Positions 47,014 through 60,500 of a DNA stretch of 64,000 nucleotides are shown here, one piece after another. Under the pieces are notes generated by a model, which saw nothing but the letters and a program-made list of their open reading frames with translations, did no database searches and was not told the DNA's origin. This DNA is from Argopecten irradians. Taxonomy: Eukaryota > Mollusca > Bivalvia > Pectinida > Pectinidae. The translations under genes were made by a program, and so were the position numbers. Where the stretch lies: positions 17,121,544 to 17,185,543 of the forward strand of contig NC_091144.1 of the NCBI RefSeq assembly GCF_041381155.1, in the 5' to 3' direction. Positions within the stretch are counted from its first letter, which is position 1. Every line of letters starts with the position of its first letter.

Positions 47014-50000
47014 ATGAGAATCATCTGGATTGAAACGTTACTGACTTGTTTTTTAATAACTCATATGGCTAGTGCGTTACCGAAGACATTCCGAGAGGCG
47101 CTGTCTCCCGTATATGGTGGGGATGACGGCTACGTGATCCGGTGTTGTTTTGTAGACATTTTCTGTTCGGATATGTGTTTACATTCGCCATATTCCAGAG
47201 GATTGGTGTCATCATATCAAAAAAGGAATAGTGACAGAAGAAATTCTGTTTTTCATAAAATGAAGCAACACAGGATTCGACATGGAAGACACAGACAAAG
47301 AACTTTCACAAAACACACGTTAAACAGAAATACAGGTGAGGACATGAAATTGGCTCAAGGAATTGGTAGATCAAAATTACTCCGGTTTGATACTTAATCA
47401 AATTAATATCAAAACTATGAATGGTATACACAAAGAAATATAAAGAAATCAAACGGGTTACTGATAGTCTCAGAATTATTTCCAAGGTTCCTCTTATTTT
47501 TTGCATATACTAAATGATGAACTTTGTGTGAGACATTTCTTTAATTTTACACTTCCTCCTATTATTCCCTCGCGATGCGCTCTATTGAAAACTTTCGCCA
47601 ATTATCGTATTGGAAAGAAACGATATTTGCTGTTTTTAGTATACTTTGAAGGACACTATTTTACCATTATTGAATATTTTTAAAGAGAAACAGAAATCTG
47701 CTGTCTTTTGCAAATACATATCGTCATGTTTAAAGTATGATTATAAATCAAAACTTTTTTCAAACCCCGTTTTGCGGCTTCTAAAAACATAAAAGTAAGG
47801 TATAAAGCATGCCCATTTTGATATCATTATGACGGGACTCTGCTTAAAAACACAATTTCTAAAACGATATTTCTTGAACATTATGGAACCAATCTGAAAG
47901 GAAGATATTTCGCTCCATTCAAATCCCTTTTCGGTTAAAAAAAACTTTGCATCGATGTCTTTTGTATCGCGAACACGTTCTTAACCAATAAAGTATATGT
48001 GAAGAAGTTAGATCAATTTATTTATTCCTAGTCTTCTAGAAGAATTGATGTTTTTGGTTTCACAAAATAACCCGAAACGTAATCGTAAACGTTTTTCCCA
48101 TTCCGTATGTCCAAATGTAAGATGCGGTCATTGAAATATCCTTTATAGAACAAAAATCAAATTGAAACTTGAAAATGAGATGTTGTATATAGTCCTTAGT
48201 ATTATCATTAAAGCCAAAAATATTTTACTCCTTGTGAAGTTTCATGAAATTATTGCGCCAACAGCTTTGGAGTCTGATCCTAATTTTTGATTTCAAAAGG
48301 AATATTATAGATATAACGGTTTCCGGCACACCTTATGTAAAGTTTTAGCTTCATATAATTTGAGGGCTGAAAAAGACAGATAATACCAATACATGTTCAT
48401 ACGTTGAAGTAGGTGTAATGTGAATCGCACTAAGTCTTGGAATTATTGTTTTAAAGCAACAAATATGCCAATTAGTCAATTATTTTCTTCATTGTAGTGG
48501 CAAACATCTCACATTTTAATTGACATTTCATAAAGACAATAACACATGATGAACGCACGGAAATATAAGGTTTACGTGGACATGTTACTTTACGATGATA
48601 TGAAACAACTAACGTTCTGAAATAATCAAAACGTCAGCAAAATAGTTCCAAGATAATATAATTATTATAAGTAGAAAGTAACCACTTTACGTTACATGAT
48701 TTAAGAAATAAGAATGATGACTTCTTCGTCAAACATAAAGAACAAAACTTAATGATTGACTGTCAGTGAAGCTAAAACATCATATATGCTGTAAATCCTC
48801 ATTACTATCACGTTATAGCAAAATAAGCTTTACGTAAAGCAATGATGATGAGCAAATATTATCTCATTATTTAACTCGGAACATGAAAACATTCCCTACA
48901 TTAAGGAATTGTTTCAGAAGAAAAGATCTTTAATAAAAGCAAACGTTTCCTAACGGATGTAAACTAGAAATGGTTAACGCTCGGGCTTACATCAAATATT
49001 TTTACTAACATATTTTTACACAATATTCATTATAAGTTTAACTCAAAAATATTACATGAAGCAGCTGCTTTCTGCGGATATGAAAGTGAAAGATTAAGAT
49101 TTACTATACTGAGACATTTTTGTTTTATAATGACTCCGACAGTGAATATTTTTACTCGGCAAGTGTGACCTTTAGACTGCAAGATTGAGATGCACGTGAT
49201 GAATAACTATTATAGGGCAGAATATGGGACTTTATCCTAAATATGAGCATGATACATTGTTTTAGCGTCTATTTATAGTTATGACTCTAAGCGTTACCTA
49301 AACATATGTCCGTCCTTACAATACCTTTATTATGTCAAACGGAAGTATGAGTCAATACGCTTTATGGTCACTTATGACATCATACGCACTTAGACTAAGT
49401 ATCAAATATATCGATAAATAAAACTTTTATGATATGGGACTAAGATCCAAGCCATTAAATGTAATTTGTTTTGCTTATTTCCGTTAGTATTTTCCGAAAC
49501 ATCTGTTCACAATAGTCCAGCAGCTCTTTTTTATCAGTATAACAATAATTATCAATTTTCATTATTCATACCAACTCTATGAAACATTATCGAAAGTATT
49601 AATGGTCGTACTGCAATACGTCCTTGCTGTCTCAACTACTGTGTATATTTGCGTAAAAGTTAATTTTCACAAGTAACATACACGCAAATAAAGTGGAAAT
49701 AACGAAAAGTTAGCTTAAATTTTATAGGTTATATCTGTTTAACATCAAACAACTATACAGTATATTTTGCTCTTTAGTCTCTAAATTCTTATTGCATGGT
49801 ATTTTTGAAAGTTTGTCGACGGAAAATCGAGCAAATACACTAAGATTACTGTATAAAAATGAGTATAGTACTGTTAAGCAAGATGCTTCAACAGTTGGCT
49901 ATAGTGTTCTTTTCCTATATGAATTTAATTCCCGGTCCAGAGTTATCCTTATTGATTTCACTCAAAAAAAATGCAAATACCCATTATGTTTCATATCATA

Positions 50001-51836
50001 ATGTAGACTTCGTCGCGACTGTCGTATTTTCAATAATCCACAATTAGAGAGAACTTAATAATATCTTAAGAAATACGTTGATATACGACTAAATGATAAG
50101 CCATGTTAAAGATCTTTCTTCCTTTCTTGACCAGGAAATCTAAAAATAAATAGATAAAAGCTTACGTAACAAATACTTATAAAAGAATTCTAAGTATACC
50201 TTTCACGAATTCGACAAAATGCCCGATAAATCACAATTTCATATACGATGTTAGCAAAACACGAACTTTTCCGATCACAGAAAAATAATAGTAATCGAAA
50301 ATTAAATTGGTCCCGTGTTGTTTCAGAGCTTAATTTGCTTTGCTGCCAAATTTGTAAAGTGACTTTAAACTAGTTATCTCTTAATTTTACGTAATAATTT
50401 AATATAAGTTTACAATAAGAGATATGTGTTTCAATGATTAATACTAATGTTTAGAACTGAACTCATTAATTAATATAACGTAAGAAAACAAAAAAAAATG
50501 TTAAAAAATGCAAATTTATGCAAATACGCGGTACCTCCTTTTTAATTGATAAAGCTATGCTAATTGTGTTTGAAATTAAGATATGAATTGTATAAAATAT
50601 TTTTATCGTAAAGTACACAATCATGAAACATAGTTATAGATAAGTAATGTCTCCCCGAGTATTTGATGTGCTCTCGAACGAATTAGTTTGTAATAAACAT
50701 AACTGTTAATGTAAATAAATAATACTATTTACAATAGTTGCTATGGCTACACAATGTCATCAATTAAGTACTACCGAATGTTATCGCGCCAATAAACTAA
50801 ACACGTACAACTTTATCTCACTTCGTACACCCGTGTTCATAGTGCAAAATAAAAGGGCACCAGACACCTACAAAATGATATAATTACATCTGGGTTCTAA
50901 TAAATCCGGAAAAGTGCATGCCGATTGTCGGCCTTTCTATTACTTTGAAGTGATTTTCGGTTACATATCAGCTGATAAATCCTTTGATATTTGTCGACGA
51001 TAATAAAAGCAGAACTGTATTGAAGGGTGCCTAAAATAGAGCAGTTTCTATTTCGGGTATAATGAAGTATTAACGGTATCTCTCGACTCTGGAAGGCATA
51101 CTGTTTAAAAGGAATGTTAAGGTAATTTATTCATTTTAATATCTAAGTTTGTTGACCGAAGGTGATCCTGGTTGTCAGTCCTCCTACAACAGGTGACACC
51201 TCTCCGATAAATGGTTTACAAGGACAAATATTTACCGCCCCCGCACTAGCACTTTATATATGTGTGCCACGACTTAACGACCTTTTACCTAACACAGAAT
51301 ACCCCCCTCAGCCCAATCACCTTGGATCCTTTATCAAACATTAATCTGAACAGCGAATTCCTCGTCGCAACAATTTGCATATATGTTAACAATCTTCCAA
51401 GCATAAATACTATTGATCGAATAAAAAACAAACAAAATACAACCCAACATAATACCAAAAACAAAAAAGCAATTAAGCGCAAACACTAAAGACCCAAACG
51501 AAAGTAACAAAATGAACCGCGTAATAATATTCTATATTAACAAAGCAAATACATACAATACATATACGTTCCTCGAAGGCTTAATTACATCAACCTTAAA
51601 ACAGTCTCTGGTGAAATGGCTCAATTGGCTCCACTATTATGCCAATGTCTTTGGAACAATAATGCATCTCTTTAAAAAATACAAAAGACTAATACTTTAA
51701 CGATGTGGTATTATCTATTTAAACAATTAACATTGGGCTTTTTGTGTATTTAATGTTTAATATCGTTTATTCTCAATATTTTCCAGATGTGGATTACACA
51801 AATAAGTGGAACAGAAGACGGACTTGGTCCAGCTAA
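47014..51836 (+). CDS. Secreted cysteine-containing peptide precursor
   Basis: Two exons: 47014-47335, ending in a consensus donor (CAG/GTGAGG), and 51787-51836, after a pyrimidine-rich acceptor (caatattttccag). The phase-1 junction joins them in frame to a 123-aa product. Residues 1-22 form a signal peptide (MRIIWIETLLTCFLITHMAS). The likely bioactive core is VIRCCFVDIFCSDMC (CC-x5-C-x3-C, two possible disulfides), near residues 42-56. After it come dibasic sites (QKR, DRR), a very basic stretch (RIRHGRHRQR), and a second-exon end reading DVDYTNKWNRRRTWSS. This is the build of a neuropeptide or hormone precursor processed in the secretory pathway. CxxxC spacing recalls endothelin-type cores, but I do not recognise the family. 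If the donor is unused, the frame runs on 20 residues to 47397. The second exon rests on phase, splice site and downstream poly(A) signal. Confidence 0.7.
47336..51786 (+). other. Predicted intron of the peptide gene
   Basis: This is ~4.45 kb of AT-rich sequence without recognisable repeats of the families seen elsewhere, which is notable beside the repeat-dense 20-40 kb interval. Short open frames here have no signal peptide, domain or splice context. Confidence 0.5.
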
Positions 51837-53142
51837 ATCGGAACATCAATAATTCCGTACAAGAATTATCCTCCATGAATCTCACCGCCAGTTTTAAGTC
51901 ACTGCGCTGGTTGTAGTGTACCAAAACAAAGGTGGCATGTATCAAACAACTATAACTGCTGTGAACACTGACAAGTACTGCACATTAACTTAACATTGTT
52001 TTATGAATGTACCTTAATGGTTCTGTGGGTAGCTGTTTTAAAACTATTGACGAACACGCACTGGACTTGGAACTTCGGATGATCCAAACAAAGGCGGTTT
52101 TTTTGCATTTCAAGGAGAACACCAGTCGTCGATTCCATGCCCGGAAGATTTATGTGTAGCAACGACACCCGGATGAATCTACGGCGAGCCTGTTCTAGCT
52201 ATTAGCCTCACTTTAGACTTCCACTATAACTATTTGTGTTGTTCTGTAACATTGACCCTTTTTAGACAAATCTTTAGAATCTTGCAGCTTTGACAAAAAT
52301 GTCTTGCAGCTTTATGTGAATTCATATTGAATCGCCCTTTGTATACGAAACTTGAAGATTATGAATCTCACTAGAGACACTACTAAAGAAATGGGAAACT
52401 TGAGCTGTTTCCATATAGAGCATTTATGAAATTAATTTATTAATATTTTATTTATTTAGATATGGAACATATCTTATCATTGATGACTTGAGACAAGTTA
52501 AATGCCCAATACGTTTCCGAAACTGATTTCAATTTTTCAAATTTAACTGTAAAACAATTTTTGAAAATTTGCACAATCACAACTTATTAGCTTACCGTTA
52601 TTGCTACACTTCTCAACTCGTCCCGGGCACCTTTAAACCGGTTAAGTAAATGTTACTTTCCATAACCCAGGTCTTTTAAAATACCGTGCAGAAATTAAAT
52701 ATCACTACACCCTACGGGAAAAAAACCCATCTTTGTCCATAGATTTACACACAGAACCTTGTATTTTTTTGCTGTTTTAACTTAGTCTGTCTATCTAGAC
52801 ATTCTGACTTTACTGTTATCAATTAACTTTTAATTTATGTTTCGGAAACGTTGTGGCCCTTTAAATGTCACATATACTAGTAAGTATTTATTCTAGTTCA
52901 AAGTTTAATGTTCTATAATTCTGCCCGTCCGCTTTTAAGAGAAATATTTATAACATGTAGAAATGGCCAAGAGATAACGCCATATGGGTGTCTTTTGTCA
53001 AATTTTTGTACAGAATATTTTAGTTGTTTAGTTGTCACTGGGTAAATTGTTTGTTTATGTAGCTTTCGAGATGTTATTATCTGTATTTTTATATTGTTAT
53101 TTTTTCATCTTTATGATGCACATGTTGAACAAGCACAATAAA
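51837..53142 (+). other. Predicted 3' UTR and poly(A) signal of the peptide gene
   Basis: The stretch after the predicted stop (51834-51836) runs ~1.3 kb to an AATAAA at 53137-53142 (context aagcacAATAAAatgtctcc). No coding signal was seen in it. The UTR length is an inference from the first convincing signal. Confidence 0.45.
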
Positions 53143-54049
53143 ATGTCTCCATCAATATTCAGTAGTTGTTTATATATCATTCTCTATTACACAACCAGCT
53201 ATACATGGTAATGTTAGAGGGGATGGGAATAAGACAGACAAAAAACAGGTGTTCTGGAAATAGGAGCGCCTTCCTTGATGACACAACTAGAGAATGCAAG
53301 CAGTTCACAGTTACAAGACAGACGTCCGGATAACAGCTGGTCATCACCTGGAGGTGTGGGGAATGGGGTAGCATTTGTTTTGTAGATTAAAAGAATTTAT
53401 TACATTTTATTTATTATTTATTATTAGAGTGAAACATGAAATTTTATGCTGAAAATATATTTAGTATTTTTCACCCGAGTGATATTTTCACCCAATATTG
53501 ACCAATCAAAATACAACATTTACAGTGAAGATGTCGTTTTCTGCGGGATAACCTGTTATGTAATATTAATCCAAAAAATATAATATTATGTACATTTTCC
53601 CTACTTTTGATGCTCAATAGTTGGAGCCTTATGTGTTGCATTAGATTATCCTATGTTATTTTCCCTCAAAATGTGCGCATTACGTGTGGAACTAAATCAG
53701 TAAGCGAGGAAAGTTTACACCTAAAATAGTGATGTGAAAATGCTTTACATTCTTTGAACAAACATCACTGTTTCCACCCCATTCGATTAAATATAACTGT
53801 TATTGATCACGACACAAGGGACACCTTCTATATAGCACTGGTGTGTTAATGGACAGGTAGCTAACACCAGGCGTGCCGATTGTTGACCAGCCACATTAGA
53901 TGACAAATCTCTGCCCACTTGATGTTTGATTATTTTTCTCTCATACAACTCTCAGTGAAGAACAAGAGGCACTGAGGGCATGTATCGTCCCCTGGTTTGT
54001 TATGCCAAGTAATGTTTGGAATACAGTATCATTATATATTTTCTGAAGG
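53143..54049. other. Gene-free stretch
   Basis: Nothing supportable. A 65-codon minus-strand frame (53374-53177) shows no motif. Confidence 0.4.
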
Positions 54050-54400
54050 GTTTTAGTTGGCCCCGTTCTTTCTGCTCCAGGTGATCAGAGCCAAGATTTA
54101 TATAAATTCTGTTCCCCCTTTTCCAGGGATGTTTCTGACCATATTTTATAATATTCCACTGAGAACTCTATGACTGTAAATGGTTTAATGGATTAACCTC
54201 TATGTTCTCTAATGGGCCCGCCGCTCCTTCCCATAGAGGGGCACAGCCAAAACTAATACAAACTCTATCCCTCTTCCTCCAAAGACGTTTCTTGTCATAT
54301 TTGGTTACAATTCATGCAGAATGCTATGACTAGTAGCGATTAAAAGAAAATGTTCGGACGGACGGACGGACGACGGATGGACGACGGATGCCGCGCTATG
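54050..54400. repeat. Dispersed repeat with GGAC microsatellite end
   Basis: Two diverged half-units follow each other (ttctgaccatattttataat and cttgtcatatttggttacaa; gagaactctatgactgtaaa and gaatgctatgactagtagcg). The second ends in a run of gacggacggacg words at 54355-54388 and cgcgctatggcatgagctt. It is probably a SINE-like element with a tetranucleotide tail. Confidence 0.65.
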
Positions 54401-56596
54401 GCATGAGCTTAAATAATAAAATTTCATTACCTTTCCAGCATTGCCATCTCACTATTATCACAGGAACATCGTTATGTGTCGTATTTGATGACGACATTGA
54501 CAATGTATGCCGCATTTTTTGATGACGATAAGTAATTATGAAGCGCGTGTAAGATTTCGTATACCCCTGTGAAAGACAGAATTGTCCGTTTCCTTAACAA
54601 CTATGGAGGTAAAGTTGTTTGTTTAACATGTTTATGACGACGCTACATTGTAGCATATCACCAGTAGTATAATCAGTCACCGTTCCCAATGTCTAGTTGA
54701 CAAGTGTATGATCAAGATCTGATTAAGAACAGGACATTTTACTGTTATATCAAGTTCTGAAATCTTATACCCTATTCAATAAGTTTCATGTTTGTCTTCG
54801 TTCCTGTCTCACGTTACAAACACACCACCTAAATATAACTACTGTGATGTGGACACATCAACGTTTCCCCAACAGTATGTCACTTTAAAGTTGATATCTT
54901 TCATCACAAAAAAAAACTTAAAAACTAGCATTAATTTAAACGATAATATTAGATTAGTTTCTATAAAAAAACACGATCTTACAATATAAATATATCAAGA
55001 CTGTTCGAAAAATTATTTAGGTTGTGTTAAAGAGTTACGCCCCTTTACATGTATTGATTAGCATGCCAATATCTCCACCCGAACTTGCACTAACGAGTTG
55101 TCGATCTTTATTCTCAGATATAAGCTATTCCGTAGTATATAAATTACGTACATGTATTTATCTATTATAATCATGAATCAAACAAACAGGTCTGTTTCGT
55201 TAATCATTAAAATGATGCACTCCAGAGATATAAAAATTTAATACTTACCATACAATACAATACGAAATTTTGTTTTTAGAACAATGATGTCAAAAGTGAA
55301 ACAATAATTGTACAATATCGAATTAACAACATCTGTGTGAAGTATTAATTATTCAAAAATACAGTTAGAGATGTATAATTCAGATCTTTATCTAATAACT
55401 CATCCTGTAGTAGTTCAATGCAACATAATACAAAACTATCAACAATGGTTCTAGACAAATGATGACAAAATAATGATAAGAATGTAGAATGTCAGTAAGC
55501 AAAATTGGACGTGGTATATCGATGCAATCAGCTATTCGTATATGTACATCTATAAACTTAACAAAACATGACGATTTATAAAGCGGATGTAAACAATAAC
55601 ATCAAACAATTATAAAATTATAAAAGTAAAAAAACAAATACAGAAGGAAAGGGTTTTGTTTGTTATAGTTTTACAGTTCATCGACAGAATGTAATTCAAC
55701 ACACCAAGCTATTGATATAAAAACGATGGGCTGAACTTTTAAAATCTAAAAGTAAAATACTACGTTTTACAATAACGCGATTTTAAAGTAATATGTACCG
55801 TAACAAGGCGAAAATTTTGTTTGTTAGATTAAGCTGTGAAAATCATTAAAATGGACATAAAACAATCTATGATGCCTTATAAATTTTACTTACAACACAG
55901 AAGTTTCGCACTGTAGAAGTTCTTGTTTTTATGCTTATTGTATGTTCAGATGAAAATGTATACATAAAAGTCACCTAACAATTAGCAATTATGCTGTAAT
56001 AATGTTAAATGAAATTGTAGACTATTACTGGACTTCATGGTACCACATGGTACTACACATATAGACATAAATTTCGTGATTATTTGCAGTACTGCCAAAA
56101 TTCATTTTGAGCTCCTATTTGTGTATAACAAAAATATGCAGATATATAAGTATTGTAATTCTCAAAATATTGGTAACTTTTGGTAGTGATTCAGATCTGA
56201 AAAGCTTTTCTTAGTTGTCAGTATGAATGAAAATTACGGCACATATACCTTTTAAGTATGGTTCAAAAATCATGGGTGATAAAACTATTAAAATAGAAAA
56301 TTATCAAAGTACATTTAATTTGAAAATTCCAAAATAATGGCAAAGGCGATAAAATGAGATGGGACATCAGACAATAGTACTTAGGATAATCCATATTGAC
56401 CTAAACATCGTATTACATGTAACTACATAGATATGGATCAAAGAAGTTCTAACAACGGTTGTATTCCAGATAACACTGGGTCCTTATAAAAACGTATGTC
56501 TGTAGGATACAAATTACTCGATGTAGTAAATATGGGGCAAATATATACATACAAAGTAACTACATTTATATACATATTACATACCACGGTGTTGTT
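54401..56596. other. Gene-free stretch
   Basis: AT-rich with no gene or repeat family recognised; occasional ATG frames of 60-65 codons are within chance. Confidence 0.4.
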
Positions 56597-57215
56597 CCTG
56601 GATTTATCGACCCAAGATAACACATTAATAACGGATGGAAAGATATTCACTGTGGTAACGCTGATGATTGTACCGTGTGTACCTACATCCCAAGATGGCG
56701 ACAGGCTTCCACGGTTCCTATGTTTGCAACTCTGTTTCGGCCTCATATTAGCATATTTTCATGTTTTTTATGCAAGTCTATATTTTGCGTGTCTGATATG
56801 TACTTGACATACAAATAATAATAAAATTTCGCATTGAAGTCATATCCTTTAGTTCATAAAAATGACAATGATTTACGTACAAGCGTCTCCAAACTTCAAT
56901 CCTGGTACGATCATTTTACTAGTAAAATTGGGTACGTACATCATTGTCATTTTTCGTTTTGAAAGGAATCCGAGTTAATACAATATACAATTATCATTAG
57001 TACGTAAATTACATAGCGGACATTCGTTATGTTTATGGCTACATAAAATATTACAAAAATATGCCAATTTGAGTCCAAACTAGAGCTGCAAAGATACGAA
57101 GCGTGCGAGCCAGTCGCCATCTTGAGATGTAGGTACGATCACCAGCGTTACTACAGTGATATTGTCTGATTTCACCTTTTTGTTGAGGTAAATCCAGGTA
57201 TTGTTTGAAGCTCAA
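56597..57215. repeat. Inverted repeat enclosing a smaller palindrome
   Basis: The outer left arm (56597-56780: cctggatttatcgacccaag, tacctacatcccaagatggc, ttgcaactctg) pairs with the complement of 57045-57200 (cctggatttacctcaacaaa, tacctacatctcaagatggc, ttgcagctctag). Between the arms, 56858-56956 is a second palindrome (aaaaatgacaatgatttacg and its complement). Outer arms are moderately diverged, inner ones nearly perfect. This suggests a younger MITE inserted into the loop of an older one. Confidence 0.75.
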
Positions 57216-57424
57216 CCAAATTAAAATTATATTTTTTAGTTTACAGGTCACATATATAAGGTTATATCAAATTAACACATCAAAAAGGAAGAAAAAAACG
57301 TTATCTTTTCTATTTTCAAAAGTTTTGAAACACAATGTGCTCAAAATATTAATCAAAACATTAATGTCGTAATTTGCTGTTATATTTCGTGTTGAGTCAC
57401 AATTAGGTTCTATTTCGGTTTTTT

Positions 57425-57515
57425 TGCATATTACAGAGTTACCCGAAAATACGTGACGTTACATGCAAAACATATTCGCAAGGGCAAATAACTTTGTAAA
57501 ATGCAAATACAAGAA
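57425..57515. mobile_element. Decayed copy of the cdc25-intron MITE
   Basis: It shares tttgcatattacagagtt, acgtgacgttac and attcgcaagggcaaataact with the element at 11600-11790, but its right arm is worn (actttgtaaaatgcaaat). It sits just 3' of the receptor gene's stop codon. Confidence 0.65.
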
Positions 57516-57565
57516 TAGTTTCCAAAGTTCCCACTTCAGTGTGGTGTGATTCTTAAAAAAAATCT

Positions 57566-60500
57566 TCATTCTTTCAAATCTCCATCGGCAACTGTGGCTT
57601 TCCTTGAAAAATCAATTTCACCATATTCGCATTTGTTTTCAGCGCCATGAATAACAACCTGGTCTGTACCGTTTGTATCTGTCTGACTGACGAATTCTAC
57701 GTCCAGGTAAATGAGTCCATCCTTGTTTGTTGTCTAAAACAATACCACAGGATATTTCTAATATGTAATATATTATCTTTTTTACAAATTATAACATGAA
57801 TCAAATCAATTAACCAAGACACTGCACATATTTTTACTATTTGTAAAATGACTCGGAAGTTTGTTTGTATGAACAGGCAATGCAAAATAATCCCTTTCTG
57901 TTGCATGTATTGTCTTGTCTTAAACCTTCTGTATATACATTCTGTTCAAGTAAGACAATAGCTCACATACATGTATTCACAAGGTCATTTGCTTTGTAAA
58001 AGTTATAGTTTCCTATATCGAAATGATGAGTTTAAGAAATCAAACATAAATCATAATAGCATATAACGCTCATATCATAAGAGAACATACGCTCCCTCAT
58101 ACTACTTTTTCATCTCATCAATTGACTGTTGTTACGACAGTTTACGACTGTCGTAAATACTTCATAGTCCCTGTTATCTTGAAGTTGTAGTCATTTTATA
58201 TAATTGTATGACAGGTGATTGAGATAATAAAGGTTTTATGTCATGCCCATGGCCTTAAATAATAAATTATATGAGTAGGGGAGTACAATTATTATCTGCT
58301 TAAATGAATGAAGCATGAAGGGAATTATTCCAGCTCATCCAATTATCCAGAAATAGTCAAAATTGTGGTACATGAAATATACACTAACCCTAGACGGCGA
58401 CTGTTCCGTTCTTTGACTTCTCCTTTCTGAAAAAAGCAGCGTATTTAAAAGATTAATTAGAAGTATAAAATCTAGATAAAAAATGTCTAAAATAATTTTC
58501 TTTTTTTCGCGCGATCAAGTCATAAATATGTTTTATTTTCATTTAAATCAAAACCTGGTGTAAACTAGAATCACCCATTGACATTTCGGTACTTTAAACT
58601 TTGTTCTTAAGGAATACAACAAATAATTTAATACCTGGTTTTCTATGTTTGACAACAACGCTGTACACATCGCTTGGTCCGGTAGCCGTTAGTTCGTCTA
58701 AAATGAATGTCCAATGATTTTTTCAATTAAAGGTTTTCTGTATTAGGACATTTATAATATATTATAATGTTAACATAATGACGGATTTAAAATACTTTGA
58801 ATTACATCACTTCCTTTCACATAACTTTATTTTATCCTCAAAATATTTGAAATCGCTTTCAAAATTTTATTACAACTAGATTTCACTTATACAACATAAT
58901 ATTCCATTCCACTACGCAACACGTTTTTTATATTCTTCATAGAAAATATCCTTGATACTCCATGCTGTCGATATATCAACCCCTGGCAGATCAAGAGAAA
59001 GAAAGGCCAATCACAGGACTACAGAGGCTTAACTTGAGGATTACATAGACATGGACGCAGAACTTCAAAGCCACGCAGTCAACCACAATGTACCGTTCTT
59101 GTTTGTTTGTTTGTTTGATTAACTAACGTCCTATTAACAGCTATGGTCATGTAAGGACGGCCTACCATGTATGTGGTGTCGTGCGTGTATGTTGTGCGAG
59201 GTGCGTGTTTTGGGAGACTGCGGTATATTCGTGTTGTGTCTTCTTGTACAGTGGAACTGTTGCCCTTTTTATATAGTGCTATATCACTGAAGCATGCCGC
59301 CGAAGGCACCAAGCAACACACCCCATCCGGTCACATTATACGGACAACGGGCGAACCAGTCGTCCAACTCTCTGTATGCTACCACTTTTATAGACTTTGG
59401 TGTGTCTAGGCTAAGGGACAGAACCCAGAGCCTTCCTCACAGGGGCAAACGCTCAACTCGAGGCCAAAAGTGAGGCGGTGCCAAGGGAGGCATTAGGAAA
59501 GATAAAGTCAGTTAGGAAGTAGTTTTACTATGGTATATACCATAGGTTGATATAAAGATAGTGGTAGTTATCCCTGATATATCAAGTATGATTAGAAAAC
59601 AAATAAAAAAAACTATTAATATTTTGTTAATAATTCAGAATGTATGTACTTAGTCGTTATAACGACATATTTTTTTCAATGTGACCCTAACAGGCTTCCG
59701 TACTATACAAAACATTAAAAATTAATTCTTACTTTTTGTTTTAACTTTAACGTGCTGGCTTACCTGTGGTGCCGGGTTTCGATACGGTAGCATAAACGTC
59801 GTTTGGTCTTGTAGAGGCGTCGTCAACTAGAATGTCAATACAACATTTGTGTTATCTAGTGATAATATGTGCATATGTTGTTTTTATGTTTCTAAAACCC
59901 ATTTCCACTATACAAGAAAACACAACACGAACCTACCGCAGCCTCCCAAAACACGCACCTCGCACTACACACACGCTACACACTGCATACATGGAAGGCC
60001 GTCCTTACATGACCATAGCTGTTAATAGGACGTTAACTGAGTCAAACATTTGTCATTAAGGATTATTTTACACTGAGAGCATACACTCTAATTGGTTTAT
60101 TATGTTTTATTTAGCTAGGGTATATTGAAATGATGCTACAATTGAAATGGAATAGAATTCATAAATTCCCTTTATGGAATAATTACATAGAAGAGATAAT
60201 GAAGGACAGCATTATAATATCTGTACGCTCAAAACTTTATCGAGAGTAATACTATTGAATACAACGATAACATTTTAATGTCAGCCATGACCCATAGAAC
60301 ATCATTTTTGTTTGTTTACTTGTGATTTATGGTCAGCTGATGCCATTTAGGGCCAAAGTATTATCGTTCAGATTGTAAAACGTCTTAACGTCTGATAATG
60401 ATATTTAAAAACTTCACGATTTTCTTACATGCGTTAAAAGTACAAAGTGGATCAAAATTAAAAGAGTAAACTATACTATAGTTACTATTGTAACACGATT

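Noticed and set aside
56438-56807. Overlapping 102-103 codon frames on both strands
   Set aside because: They fall on the arm of an inverted repeat; no gene context.
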